From contig NZ_BCVC01000001.1 of assembly GCF_001591545.1 (NCBI RefSeq), positions 930,001 through 994,000 on the forward strand: DNA of 64,000 bases, in the 5' to 3' direction. Positions 54,468 through 63,438 of the stretch are shown in pieces; the stretch's first letter is position 1; each line of letters begins with the position of its first letter. The translations under genes and the position numbers were made by a program. This DNA is from Lederbergia lenta NBRC 16444. GTDB lineage: Bacteria > Bacillota > Bacilli > Bacillales > Bacillaceae_C. Below the pieces are notes generated by a model. That model was given only the letters and a program-made list of their open reading frames with translations. It was not told the DNA's origin and did no database searches.

Positions 54468-55958
54468 ATGCGTAGACGCAATAATAAAGAAAAAGATATA
54501 TTAGACCAAGGGTTAGATACAATAGAACAATTTTTTAAAGAAAAAGTTGGGCTAGGCACAAGCTTCGATTTGGGCATCCGAAAATTAAACGTGTTAGGGA
54601 AAGAGATTCAAATATATTATGTAAATGGATTATGTGACACACTTTACATCGTTGAAATTATAAAAGAACTAGTTAATTTAAATGATAAGGAAAAACCGAC
54701 AAAAGCTATTGGTAGTTTGATTAAGAATCGCTTGGTACATGAATCGGTAGATCCTGTTAATACAATGGATGAAGTCGTAGATCAAGTTTTATCTGGATTA
54801 ATTGCGATCATCATTGAAGGGGAAGAATCAGCTCTAATCATTGATGTGCGTAGTTATCCAGGTAGGCAACCAGAAGAGCCTGATACAGAAAAAGTAGTTC
54901 GCGGCTCGAGGGATGGGTATGTTGAAAACATTATTATTAATACAGCATTAACTAGAAGAAGAATCCGCGATGAGCACTTACGGTTCGAAATGTTTAAAGT
55001 TGGAGAACGATCCAAAACAGATGTTGCTATCGGATATATAGAAGATATAGCTAATCCAGGACTTGTAGAGACAATTAGAAAAGAAATTTCGAATATCGAT
55101 GTGGATGGCATTACGATGGCTGATAAGACGATAGAGGAATATATAATGAAGCAAGGGTATAACCCATTTCCTCTTGTTCGCTACACGGAAAGAGCAGATG
55201 TTGGATCGATTCATCTACTTGAAGGGCATGTATTAATATTTATCGATACATCTCCAAGTGTGATGATTACCCCAGCTACTTATTTTCATCACGTGCAGCA
55301 TGCTGAAGAATATCGTCAGTCCCCGGCAGTAGGGACGTTCGTCCGTTGGACACGCTTTTTAGGTATTTGGGTTTCACTCTTTTTATTGCCATTATGGTAT
55401 TTATTTGTGCTTGAACCTTCTATGCTTCCTGCTACTCTATCCTATATTGGACCTAATGAACTTTCGGAAATACCGATCATCATTCAATTGCTTGCAGCGG
55501 ATTTAGGTGTTGAATTTTTACGGATTGCTGCAATTCATACACCGACACCACTATCTACTGCCATGGGGCTTATTGCTGCAGTCTTAATCGGACAAATTGC
55601 CGTTGACGTTGGTTTGTTTGGTCCAGAGATCATATTGTATATATCAATAGTGGCAATTGGTACGTTTTCAACACCAAGTTATGAATTAAGTGTAGCGAAT
55701 AAAATGGTTAGAATGATTTTATTAATTGCTGTAGCCTTATTTAAAGCACCAGGTTTGATTATTGGTACGACAGTATTTATTCTATTCCTAACTCAGCTTA
55801 GACCTTTAAATGCTCCTTACTTATGGCCGGTTTTGCCTTTTAATCCATCAGCTTTTACCCATATCCTAATTAGGAGACCAGTTCCGGGTTCCATATTTCG
55901 TCCAAGTATCGTTCATCCAAGAAATAAATTCCGACAACCACCAAAGTCTGACCACTAA
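54468..55958 (+). CDS. spoVAF: Spore germination protein SpoVAF (GerA family)
   Basis: 496 residues of the GerA-type A-subunit family: an N-terminal hydrophilic part (to about residue 290, with RSYPGRQPEEPDTEKVVRGS) and a C-terminal membrane part with about five helices, ending in a proline-rich tail. It resides in the spore inner membrane. In B. subtilis it ends the spoVA operon; here no spoVAA-AE genes stand between sigF and it, so the rest must be elsewhere or absent. Confidence 0.92.
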   Translation: MRRRNNKEKDILDQGLDTIEQFFKEKVGLGTSFDLGIRKLNVLGKEIQIYYVNGLCDTLYIVEIIKELVNLNDKEKPTKAIGSLIKNRLVHESVDPVNTMDEVVDQVLSGLIAIIIEGEESALIIDVRSYPGRQPEEPDTEKVVRGSRDGYVENIIINTALTRRRIRDEHLRFEMFKVGERSKTDVAIGYIEDIANPGLVETIRKEISNIDVDGITMADKTIEEYIMKQGYNPFPLVRYTERADVGSIHLLEGHVLIFIDTSPSVMITPATYFHHVQHAEEYRQSPAVGTFVRWTRFLGIWVSLFLLPLWYLFVLEPSMLPATLSYIGPNELSEIPIIIQLLAADLGVEFLRIAAIHTPTPLSTAMGLIAAVLIGQIAVDVGLFGPEIILYISIVAIGTFSTPSYELSVANKMVRMILLIAVALFKAPGLIIGTTVFILFLTQLRPLNAPYLWPVLPFNPSAFTHILIRRPVPGSIFRPSIVHPRNKFRQPPKSDH

Positions 55959-56043
55959 TTGCAGAAAAATGAAAAATATGATAAAGTTTATCCTACTTAA
56001 TAGATTGTTAAATAATCTAACTTTTCTGTATGGACGTAAATGC

Positions 56044-56070
56044 AAGCAATCGGTATTTTCCGATTGCTTT
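56044..56070 (+). terminator. Terminator between spoVAF and lysA
   Basis: AAGCAATCGG (56044-56053) / CCGATTGCTT (56060-56069), 10 bp with a 6-nt loop, then TTATTAATATTTT. No T-box or lysine riboswitch is seen, so it is a plain terminator for spoVAF. Confidence 0.8.
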
Positions 56071-56107
56071 ATTAATATTTTATATATTCGGATTTGGAGG
56101 AAAAGAA

Positions 56108-57430
56108 ATGCATCTTTATGGTACCGCAACGATAAATACTACTGGTAACTTAGAAATTGGTGGTATAGATACAGTCAAACTAGTTGAGAAGTACGGGACA
56201 CCTCTATATGTTTATGATACTTCATTGATTCGTGAAAGGGCACGTGCATTTAAACAGACATTCGATAATCTTGGTATTAAAGCCCAAGTAGCATATGCAA
56301 GTAAAGCTTTTTCTACTGTGGCGATGTTGCAGTTAATTAAGGAAGAAGGGCTCTCGCTCGATGTTGTATCGGGTGGGGAATTATATACAGCTATAAAAGC
56401 TGAATTTCCTGCAGAAAAAATCCATTTTCACGGAAACAATAAAAGTGAAGCGGAATTAATTATGGCCTTGGACCATCATGTTGGTTGTATCGTTGTAGAT
56501 AATTTTTATGAATTGGAAATACTAAGTGATCTTTCAGTTGAGAGAAAGCAAGTAGTTAATATACTAATCAGGGTAACTCCCGGTATTGAAGCGCATACGC
56601 ATGATTATATTTTGACTGGACAAGAAGATTCAAAATTTGGTTTTGATCTGCAAAATGGTCAAGCGGAATCTGCCCTTTTAAAGGCGCTTGAAAGTGAATA
56701 TATAAATGTACTTGGTTTACATTGTCATATCGGTTCTCAAATATTTGAAACTACAGGATTTATATTGGCAGCAAACAAAATTTTAGAAAAAATGGCTGAA
56801 TGGCATGCTGCATTTGAATTTACTCCACAAGTGTTGAATTTAGGTGGCGGATTTGGTATTCGTTATACTGCGGAAGACGAACCACTCGCTCCAGAAAATT
56901 ATGTCCAAGAAATGATCAACGAGGTACAGAAAGAGACAGCACGATTAAAATTACCAATGCCTGAAATCTGGATAGAGCCTGGTAGATCGCTAGTTGGCGA
57001 TGCAGGAACAACTTTATATACATTAGGTTCAAGTAAAAATGTCCCTAATGTGCGTAAATATTTGGCCGTTGATGGCGGTATGACAGATAATTTGCGACCC
57101 GCTTTATATGACGCTAAATATGAAGCCATTCTCGCAAACCGAGCAAATGAACAGCCTTCCGAGCTGGTATCTATTGCGGGTAAATGTTGTGAATCAGGTG
57201 ATATGCTTATATGGGATCTTCAGCTGCCAGAAGCGGATAAAAACGATATACTCGCTGTTTTCTGTACAGGGGCATATGGATATTCAATGGCTAATAATTA
57301 TAATCGTATTCCTAGACCACCAGTTATATTTGTAGAAGAAGGCGAAGATAAATTAGTAGTTAAAAGAGAAACATACGAAGATCTAGTCCGACTAGACCTT
57401 CCAATCACGAAAAGCGTAAGCGCTCGTTAA
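56108..57430 (+). CDS. lysA: Diaminopimelate decarboxylase
   Basis: 440 residues. PLP enzyme of fold III: the PLP-Lys lies in VAYASKAFS near residue 61, HCHIGSQI and LNLGGGFGI bind the cofactor phosphate, EPGRSLVGDAG and CESGDML are substrate residues. It makes lysine from meso-diaminopimelate. ATG 56108 after GGAGGAAAAG is the start; the frame opens earlier (56030) across the terminator. The last eight codons and the stop lie inside a copy of the dispersed repeat beginning at 57404, so the native C-terminus was replaced. Confidence 0.95.
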   Translation: MHLYGTATINTTGNLEIGGIDTVKLVEKYGTPLYVYDTSLIRERARAFKQTFDNLGIKAQVAYASKAFSTVAMLQLIKEEGLSLDVVSGGELYTAIKAEFPAEKIHFHGNNKSEAELIMALDHHVGCIVVDNFYELEILSDLSVERKQVVNILIRVTPGIEAHTHDYILTGQEDSKFGFDLQNGQAESALLKALESEYINVLGLHCHIGSQIFETTGFILAANKILEKMAEWHAAFEFTPQVLNLGGGFGIRYTAEDEPLAPENYVQEMINEVQKETARLKLPMPEIWIEPGRSLVGDAGTTLYTLGSSKNVPNVRKYLAVDGGMTDNLRPALYDAKYEAILANRANEQPSELVSIAGKCCESGDMLIWDLQLPEADKNDILAVFCTGAYGYSMANNYNRIPRPPVIFVEEGEDKLVVKRETYEDLVRLDLPITKSVSAR

Positions 57431-57557
57431 GCGACGTACAAACTGGAGGGGTTCTGACGAGATAAAGGAAACACGGCAAGCCTAAAAGGCGAGCCGATGT
57501 TGACTTATCGTAGGAAGAAACCTGAAGTTTGCTAGTCGTTGAGCGCTGGAGCTGGAC
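57404..57557. repeat. Dispersed hairpin repeat, copy 2 (inverted, overlaps lysA end)
   Basis: It begins with a 43-bp block (57404-57446) that recurs exactly at 57558-57600. The rest matches the reverse complement of the outer parts of copy 1, including the GCCTAAAAGGCGAGCCGATG segment, but lacks the GGACCCGCAT palindrome. It supplies the 3' end of the lysA coding sequence. Confidence 0.85.
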
Positions 57558-57700
57558 ATCACGAAAAGCGTAAGCGCTCGTTAAGCGACGTACAAACTGG
57601 GCCCGCATGATGCGGGTCCCTCGACGTTGCCACAGGATGCGGCGAGTTTAGGCGAGAAACCTTATTAACCTTATTGATACGAGGATAAAGGAAACACGGA
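57558..57700. repeat. Dispersed hairpin repeat, copy 3 (inverted, tandem with copy 2)
   Basis: It starts with the same 43-bp block as copy 2, then GGGCCCGCATGATGCGGGTCC (palindrome-like, 57599-57619) and the inverted CTCGAC...GCCACAGGATG arms. It ends near GGATAAAGGAAACACGG. Copies 2 and 3 form a head-to-tail pair. Confidence 0.85.
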
Positions 57701-57838
57701 AGTATCCAAACAGAAGAAAATTTTTGATCGTTCATTCGACGTTTATCCCGTAAAGTTGCGATTATTAATAATGATGTTACAATAATAATGAAGATTATTT
57801 TTAATGTCGTTCTTGTCCAAATTAAGGGGAATCTGGAA

Positions 57839-57934
57839 TTGAATAAAAAAAACATTATTTTATTTGCATTAATTTTCATCGTAGCGATCGCCTGGGGAAT
57901 GGGTTATTGGCTTTTTATTGCACCAAACCGTTAA
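57839..57934 (+). CDS. Small single-helix membrane protein
   Basis: 31 codons from TTG 57839, with AAGGGGA 8 nt upstream. The peptide is MNKKNIILFALIF, then VAIAWGMGYWLFIAPNR: a short basic N-terminus and one hydrophobic helix of about 20 residues. It resembles sporulation- or envelope-associated miniproteins, but I do not recognise the family. Confidence 0.45.
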   Translation: MNKKNIILFALIFIVAIAWGMGYWLFIAPNR

Positions 57935-57985
57935 TGATTAATCCAACAGATTGACGTGTGTATAAGTATGTCAACTGGCTAGTAA

Positions 57986-58425
<440 letters not shown>

Positions 58426-58464
58426 CTATCTAACTTTAACCCGAGTTTGAAAATGTACAGATGA

Positions 58465-59004
58465 TTAAGAGGTCAATAAAAATGAACGACTAGCATTTTT
58501 TGTAGCTAGTGCTTGTTCGCGTTCTTCTATAACTTGAGAACGATCACGGGTTAAATGCCTATTAACAATAGTTTGAGAAACAGAGGTGGAAGTAACACCC
58601 CAAGGGAATCCAGCCTCTTCGCATCGTGCTTGGCATAAATGTAATAGTGTCGGATTATATATCGGAATATGATAAGATTTATATGGTTGATTAGTTATAA
58701 TCTTTAATCGTATTTTTGCAAGTTCATCTATTAAAACAGAAAACTGTATTCCGAGAGAATATGTTTCTTCTTGTTTATCTTTTAATTGAATTAGAGCCTT
58801 ATCTATCATTTTTAACGCTCCTTTTATATTACCGCGGCGATAATGATAAAAAGTTACAGCAACTTGGATAAGCCCTACCCATATAGAATTACGCTCCATA
58901 CCATTATCCTTCCAATGGTCCTCGAGCACTTCATGACATTCAAAATAATCCCTATCTCCATGAAAGTGAAATAAAAAATCCAAATAACGTGCTGGAAATT
59001 GCAA
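58465..59004 (-). CDS. ypuF: DUF309 protein (YpuF-like)
   Basis: 179 residues. The DUF309 motif FHGDRDYFECHEVLEDHW is at residues 13-30 and GLIQVAVTFYHYRRGN follows. It is a helical domain of unknown function. The minus-strand gene converges on ribT and is divergent from scpA. ATG 59004 has GAAAGGAGC upstream. Confidence 0.88.
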   Translation of the reverse strand: MQFPARYLDFLFHFHGDRDYFECHEVLEDHWKDNGMERNSIWVGLIQVAVTFYHYRRGNIKGALKMIDKALIQLKDKQEETYSLGIQFSVLIDELAKIRLKIITNQPYKSYHIPIYNPTLLHLCQARCEEAGFPWGVTSTSVSQTIVNRHLTRDRSQVIEEREQALATKNASRSFLLTS

Positions 59005-59171
59005 GAAAATGCTCCTTTCTTAAACTAGATATTACCTTTCGTAAGTATAACACATATTTTTATTTTTCTTTATGTAGCCTATTGAGAAATGTTTTTTCTT
59101 CAAATTCTTGCTTTACTGTAATATGATAGATGATGGCGCAAAATATATTTGAGTTTAGAATTGGTGATTAG

Positions 59172-59942
59172 ATGGGATACGAGGTAAAAATTGAAGCGTT
59201 CGAAGGTCCTTTAGATCTATTGCTTCATTTGATAAACCGATTGGAAATTGATATTTATGATATACCAATGGCAGAAATATCAGAGCAATATTTACTTTAT
59301 ATTAATGCGATGTCAGAATTGAAATTAGATGATGCTAGTGAGTATTTAGTAATGGCTGCCACTCTTTTAGCTATTAAAAGTAAAATGCTTCTCCCAAAAC
59401 ATGAAGAAGAAACTGATGACGATGAAGTGTTTTTTGAGGAAGATGATCCGCGGGATGAACTTGTGGAACGCTTAATCGAGTATAAAAAATACAAAGAAGC
59501 GGCATTAGCTTTGAAAGAAAAAGAGAGAGAAAGAGGCGAGATTTTTATGAAACCGCCTAGTGATCTTTCGGCGTATGCAGAAAAAGCTAATCAAAGTAAT
59601 ACTGATTTGGGAGTAACTATTTTTGATATGTTAGGTGCTTATCATAAATTATTGAGAAGAAAAAAGTTAAAGAAACCATTAGCGACAAAGATTTCTCAAC
59701 AAGAAATATCGATAGAAACCAGAATGGCTGAAGTTTTGGCAGATTTAACTAAGAGTCATACGAGGGTACCCTTTTTCTCCTTCTTTCCAACTGAAGATAG
59801 ACAGTATATTGTGGTAACTTTTTTAGCTATGCTTGAATTGATGAAACGTAAAGAAATTATCGTTGATCAAGAAGGGAACTTTGAGGATATTTTTCTAGCA
59901 GCAAGAAAGGGGGCTTCTGTAGATGGGAGAATCCATGCATAA
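59172..59942 (+). CDS. scpA: Segregation and condensation protein A
   Basis: 256 residues. The kleisin N-terminal YEVKIEAFEGPLDLLLHLIN and the C-terminal winged helix define ScpA. It bridges the SMC head domains with ScpB in the chromosome condensation complex. It overlaps scpB by 20 bp. Confidence 0.95.
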   Translation: MGYEVKIEAFEGPLDLLLHLINRLEIDIYDIPMAEISEQYLLYINAMSELKLDDASEYLVMAATLLAIKSKMLLPKHEEETDDDEVFFEEDDPRDELVERLIEYKKYKEAALALKEKERERGEIFMKPPSDLSAYAEKANQSNTDLGVTIFDMLGAYHKLLRRKKLKKPLATKISQQEISIETRMAEVLADLTKSHTRVPFFSFFPTEDRQYIVVTFLAMLELMKRKEIIVDQEGNFEDIFLAARKGASVDGRIHA

Positions 59943-60498
59943 AGGAATCATCGAAAGTTTACTGTTTGCCGCAGGAGATGAAGGTTTATCGCTTGCACAA
60001 ATATGCGAAGCGATGGATACAACGGTAGAGGATGCACAACAGTTAATAGAAAGCCTTCGAGCAGAATATGAGAACGATGATGAAAGAGGCATCACTCTGA
60101 TTTACATTGCTAAAACTTACCAGCTAACTACAAAGCGTAAACATGCAAAATTTTTGCGTAAGTTAGCTGAGGCTCCTGCCAATACATCAATATCACAGGC
60201 TAGCTTAGAAACACTCGCAATCATTGCTTATAAACAGCCAATTACTAGAATGGAAATTGAGGAGATTAGAGGAGTTAAAACTGAACGACCATTGCAAACG
60301 TTAATGTCTAGAGGATTAATAAATGAGGCTGGACGTGTAGAGGGATCAGGGAGAGCAATTCTTTATAGTACTACAAAAGAATTTCTCGATTATTTCGGAC
60401 TAGAAGATCTTCAAGAATTACCTGAATTGGAAGATTTGACTCAAGAAGAGGGAATACAGGAAGAAGCTGATTTGTTTTTTTCTTCCTTTGATGATTAA
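59923..60498 (+). CDS. scpB: Segregation and condensation protein B
   Basis: 191 residues, two winged-helix domains: N-terminal IIESLLFAAGDEGLSL and SLETLAIIAYKQPITRMEIE in the second. It ends with an acidic tail. The start is ATG 59923 or the later ATG 59935; both lie inside the scpA end. Confidence 0.95.
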   Translation: MGESMHKGIIESLLFAAGDEGLSLAQICEAMDTTVEDAQQLIESLRAEYENDDERGITLIYIAKTYQLTTKRKHAKFLRKLAEAPANTSISQASLETLAIIAYKQPITRMEIEEIRGVKTERPLQTLMSRGLINEAGRVEGSGRAILYSTTKEFLDYFGLEDLQELPELEDLTQEEGIQEEADLFFSSFDD

Positions 60499-60501
60499 AG
60501 A

Positions 60502-60543
60502 AAGAAAAGAGCTGTCCAATTATAATTGGACAGCTCTTTTCTT
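60502..60543 (+). terminator. Terminator after scpB
   Basis: A perfect palindrome with 21-bp arms (60502-60522 and 60523-60543), AAAGAGCTGTCC on the left. The right arm includes CTCTTTTCTT as tail. Confidence 0.85.
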
Positions 60544-60682
60544 GTTTAACGATAAATATTGAAAGGAAACAAGTGCCTATATATTGTGCGCAATGATGAG
60601 AGCCATATTCCATTACCACACTTTGTCGTTATATCTCTTGATTCCAACACATTAAAAAGAAACTTTGTCACCTATAAATGAG

Positions 60683-60889
60683 TGCCGCACTCAACGACTA
60701 GCAAACTTCGGAATTCTTCCAACGATAAGTCACAATCGATTCGCCTTTCATGGCTTGCCGTGTTTCCTTTATATCGTATGAAATAAATAGTTCCTCGACT
60801 AAAATCGCCATGTACTTTGGCAACTTCGGAAGCCCGCATCATGTCGGTCCAGTTTGTACTTCCCTAAACGGACGTCTTCCACTTTTCTT
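60683..60889. repeat. Dispersed hairpin repeat, copy 4 (diverged)
   Basis: Same direction as copy 1. Shared blocks include CGACTAGCAAACTTC, ACGATAAGTCA and GTGTTTCCTTTAT, followed by CCTCGACTAAAATCGCC and GTCCAGTTTGTAC. The stem arms carry many mismatches, so this is an older or decayed copy. With its surroundings it fills the gap between scpB and dacB. Confidence 0.8.
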
Positions 60890-61067
60890 ATCATATCGTT
60901 CAAAATAAGTGCATAGACTTGTACAAATGGAGTGGGGGGAGTTTTTTTACTCGATTAGTTTTATGAAATGTTTATGTTGTTTTGTAATTTTTAGTTTTGT
61001 TTTCTAATCCTAAATAGACATATTTGTCCATTTGAAACTATATCAACAAAGAATGAGAGGCGAAACG

Positions 61068-62192
61068 ATGAAAGCAAAGAGAAAGCTGGCATTTATCAGT
61101 CTTGTCGCCGTTTTACTAGTAACGGCTTTTATGCCGACAAAAGCAGCCGCTTTTTCTGTTAGCTCCTCAGGTGCAATCTTGATGGAGCAAAAAACTGGAA
61201 GAGTGTTATATGAAAATAATTCTCACGAGATTAGAAGAATCGCTTCCATTACAAAGATCATGACGGCAATTATTGCAATCGAATCAGGAAAAATGAATGA
61301 TACCGTAAAAGTGAGCAAAAACGCGGTATACACGGAAGGTTCATCGGTCTATCTCACACCAGGAGAATCTATCAAGCTACAAGATCTTGTGTATGGATTA
61401 ATGCTCCGCTCTGGTAATGACGCTGCGACTGCTATAGCAGAGCATGTTGGGGGGAGCGAAGAGGGGTTTGTTTTTCTTATGAATCAAAAAGCAGAAGAAC
61501 TAGGGATGGAAAATACAATGTTTTCTAACCCACATGGATTAGATGATCATGAAAAACATTACTCCACACCTTTTGATATGGCGATTTTAACGAAATATGT
61601 AATGGAAAATGAAACATATCAAACTATTTCCGGTACAAAAGTATATAAATTTGAACGTGAAGAAGGACCACAGCAATGGAAAAATAAAAACCGATTGTTA
61701 ACAGAAAAATATAAGTATTGTACAGGCGGTAAAACAGGTTTTACAAAAAGAGCAGGTAGAACACTTGTTACAACCGCTTCAAAAGACGGTTTAGACCTCA
61801 TCTCAGTAACATTAGATGGACCAGATGATTGGAATGATCATATTTCAATGTATGAGTATGGCTTTAAAAATTTTCAATTAAAAAAGATTTTCAACAAGGG
61901 ATCTTTATCAATAAAATTAGAAGGGATGGAAAATAAAGAGCTGTTTTTTGAAAATAATGTTTACTATCCATTAACCGAAAAAGAGTTAGCGGATATTAAA
62001 GTTGAATATCAAATGTTAGATCAAAAAAAAATACGTAAAAAAACAAAAGGAGAAGTTGGACTTGCTATTCTATACTTTCAAAGTGAAGCGGTTCGTAAAG
62101 TCCCTATTTTTGTAAAAGAAAAAGTTCATAATGAAAAAAGTAGGTGGGAAAAAATGAAAGATTTCTTTTTTAATCATGGAAGTGTGATGTAG
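61068..62192 (+). CDS. dacB: Spore cortex D-Ala-D-Ala carboxypeptidase DacB (PBP5*)
   Basis: 374 residues. Signal peptide about 1-28 (cleaved near KAAA-FS), SxxK at 60-63 (SITK), SGN in LRSGNDAAT and KTG in GGKTGFTK; C-terminal beta domain and amphipathic end. It regulates cortex cross-linking in the mother cell. ATG 61068 has GAGAGGCG upstream. It is followed by spmA after one base, as in B. subtilis dacB-spmA-spmB. Confidence 0.93.
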   Translation: MKAKRKLAFISLVAVLLVTAFMPTKAAAFSVSSSGAILMEQKTGRVLYENNSHEIRRIASITKIMTAIIAIESGKMNDTVKVSKNAVYTEGSSVYLTPGESIKLQDLVYGLMLRSGNDAATAIAEHVGGSEEGFVFLMNQKAEELGMENTMFSNPHGLDDHEKHYSTPFDMAILTKYVMENETYQTISGTKVYKFEREEGPQQWKNKNRLLTEKYKYCTGGKTGFTKRAGRTLVTTASKDGLDLISVTLDGPDDWNDHISMYEYGFKNFQLKKIFNKGSLSIKLEGMENKELFFENNVYYPLTEKELADIKVEYQMLDQKKIRKKTKGEVGLAILYFQSEAVRKVPIFVKEKVHNEKSRWEKMKDFFFNHGSVM

Positions 62193-62193
62193 C

Positions 62194-62787
62194 ATGATTA
62201 ACTATATATGGGTTGCAATGACGGTTATCGGTTTAATTTTTGCGATTATCAACGGGAAAATGAAGGAAGTAAATGAGGCAATCTTTTCTTCCGCTAATGA
62301 AGCCGTTACCTTATGTATTGGTCTTATAAGTATTCTTGTATTTTGGCTTGGAATTATGAGGATTGCACAAGAATCAGGACTTTTAGATAAGCTTTCGACG
62401 CTTTTTAAACCACTTATCCTAAAGTTATTTCCAGATGTGCCTAGTGACCATCCAGCTGTTGGATATATACTATCAAATATGATCGCTAACATGCTCGGCC
62501 TAGGAAACGCAGCGACACCATTAGGTATAAAGGCAATGGAACAGTTAAAGTCACTAAATGGCGGAAAATCATCAGCAAGTAGATCAATGGTTACTTTTTT
62601 GGCTTTGAATACTTCTGGGTTGACATTAATCCCAACAACCGTGATTGCGATAAGAATGAGTTATAATTCCACTTCTCCGACTGATATAGTTGGCCCAACA
62701 TTAGTGGCAACAATTATTGCCACTGCCGCTGCAATATTATTTGATCGATATTTCTATCATCGGAGAAGGAGAAAGGATCTGAAATAA
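62194..62787 (+). CDS. spmA: Spore maturation protein A
   Basis: 197 residues, nucleoside-recognition (Gate) membrane family, about five helices, with GNAATPLGIKAMEQL conserved. It is needed for spore core dehydration and heat resistance together with SpmB. It lies one base after dacB. Confidence 0.94.
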   Translation: MINYIWVAMTVIGLIFAIINGKMKEVNEAIFSSANEAVTLCIGLISILVFWLGIMRIAQESGLLDKLSTLFKPLILKLFPDVPSDHPAVGYILSNMIANMLGLGNAATPLGIKAMEQLKSLNGGKSSASRSMVTFLALNTSGLTLIPTTVIAIRMSYNSTSPTDIVGPTLVATIIATAAAILFDRYFYHRRRRKDLK

Positions 62788-62789
62788 CG

Positions 62790-63323
62790 ATGCAATTAAT
62801 CTCAGTTATTTCGCTATGGATTGTACCTATCATTATTGGTGTCATATTAATCTACAGTACATTTAAAAAGGTCCCTACGTACGAGCATTTTGTTGAGGGG
62901 GGGAAAGAAGGAATAAAGATTGCTATTTCTATTATTCCTTTTTTAGTTGGAATGCTCGTTGCGATATCGGTATTTAGAGTTTCGGGCGCTTTAGACTTTT
63001 TTATTCATTTAATACAACCGATGTTATATATGTTAGGTATCCCAGCAGAAATTGTACCATTGGCATTGATAAGACCAATATCGGGTACAGCAGCATTAGG
63101 ATTAATGAGTGATATTCTTTCTGTGCATGGCCCTGATTCTTATATAGGAAAGCTTGCCTCGACCATTCAAGGGAGCACAGATACTACATTTTATGTTTTA
63201 ACTGTCTACTTTGGAGCGGTAGGAATTAAAAAGATGGGAGACGCATTAAAAGTAGGTCTTCTAGCGGATCTTGTCGGTATATCAGCAGCTATAATGATCA
63301 TTTCTTTCATGTTCAGTTCTTAA
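62790..63323 (+). CDS. spmB: Spore maturation protein B
   Basis: 177 residues, Gate-family membrane protein with EGGKEGIKIAISIIPFLVGM and RPISGTAALGLMSDI, the SpmB signatures. It probably forms a membrane complex with SpmA. It is two bases after spmA. Confidence 0.94.
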   Translation: MQLISVISLWIVPIIIGVILIYSTFKKVPTYEHFVEGGKEGIKIAISIIPFLVGMLVAISVFRVSGALDFFIHLIQPMLYMLGIPAEIVPLALIRPISGTAALGLMSDILSVHGPDSYIGKLASTIQGSTDTTFYVLTVYFGAVGIKKMGDALKVGLLADLVGISAAIMIISFMFSS

Positions 63324-63338
63324 TCTGGACATTTTTTT
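63309..63338 (+). terminator. Terminator after spmB
   Basis: ATGTTCAG (63309-63316) / CTGGACAT (63325-63332), one G-T pair, then six more Ts. The left arm overlaps the last codons of spmB. Confidence 0.75.
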
Positions 63339-63438
63339 GTTATTTTGTGGGATTAGAAAGTAGACTTTCTTTGAATTTTGGCTTACATATGTAATAATTC
63401 ATACAGTAAAAGCCCGTAATTATGAAGAGGTGGAAGAA

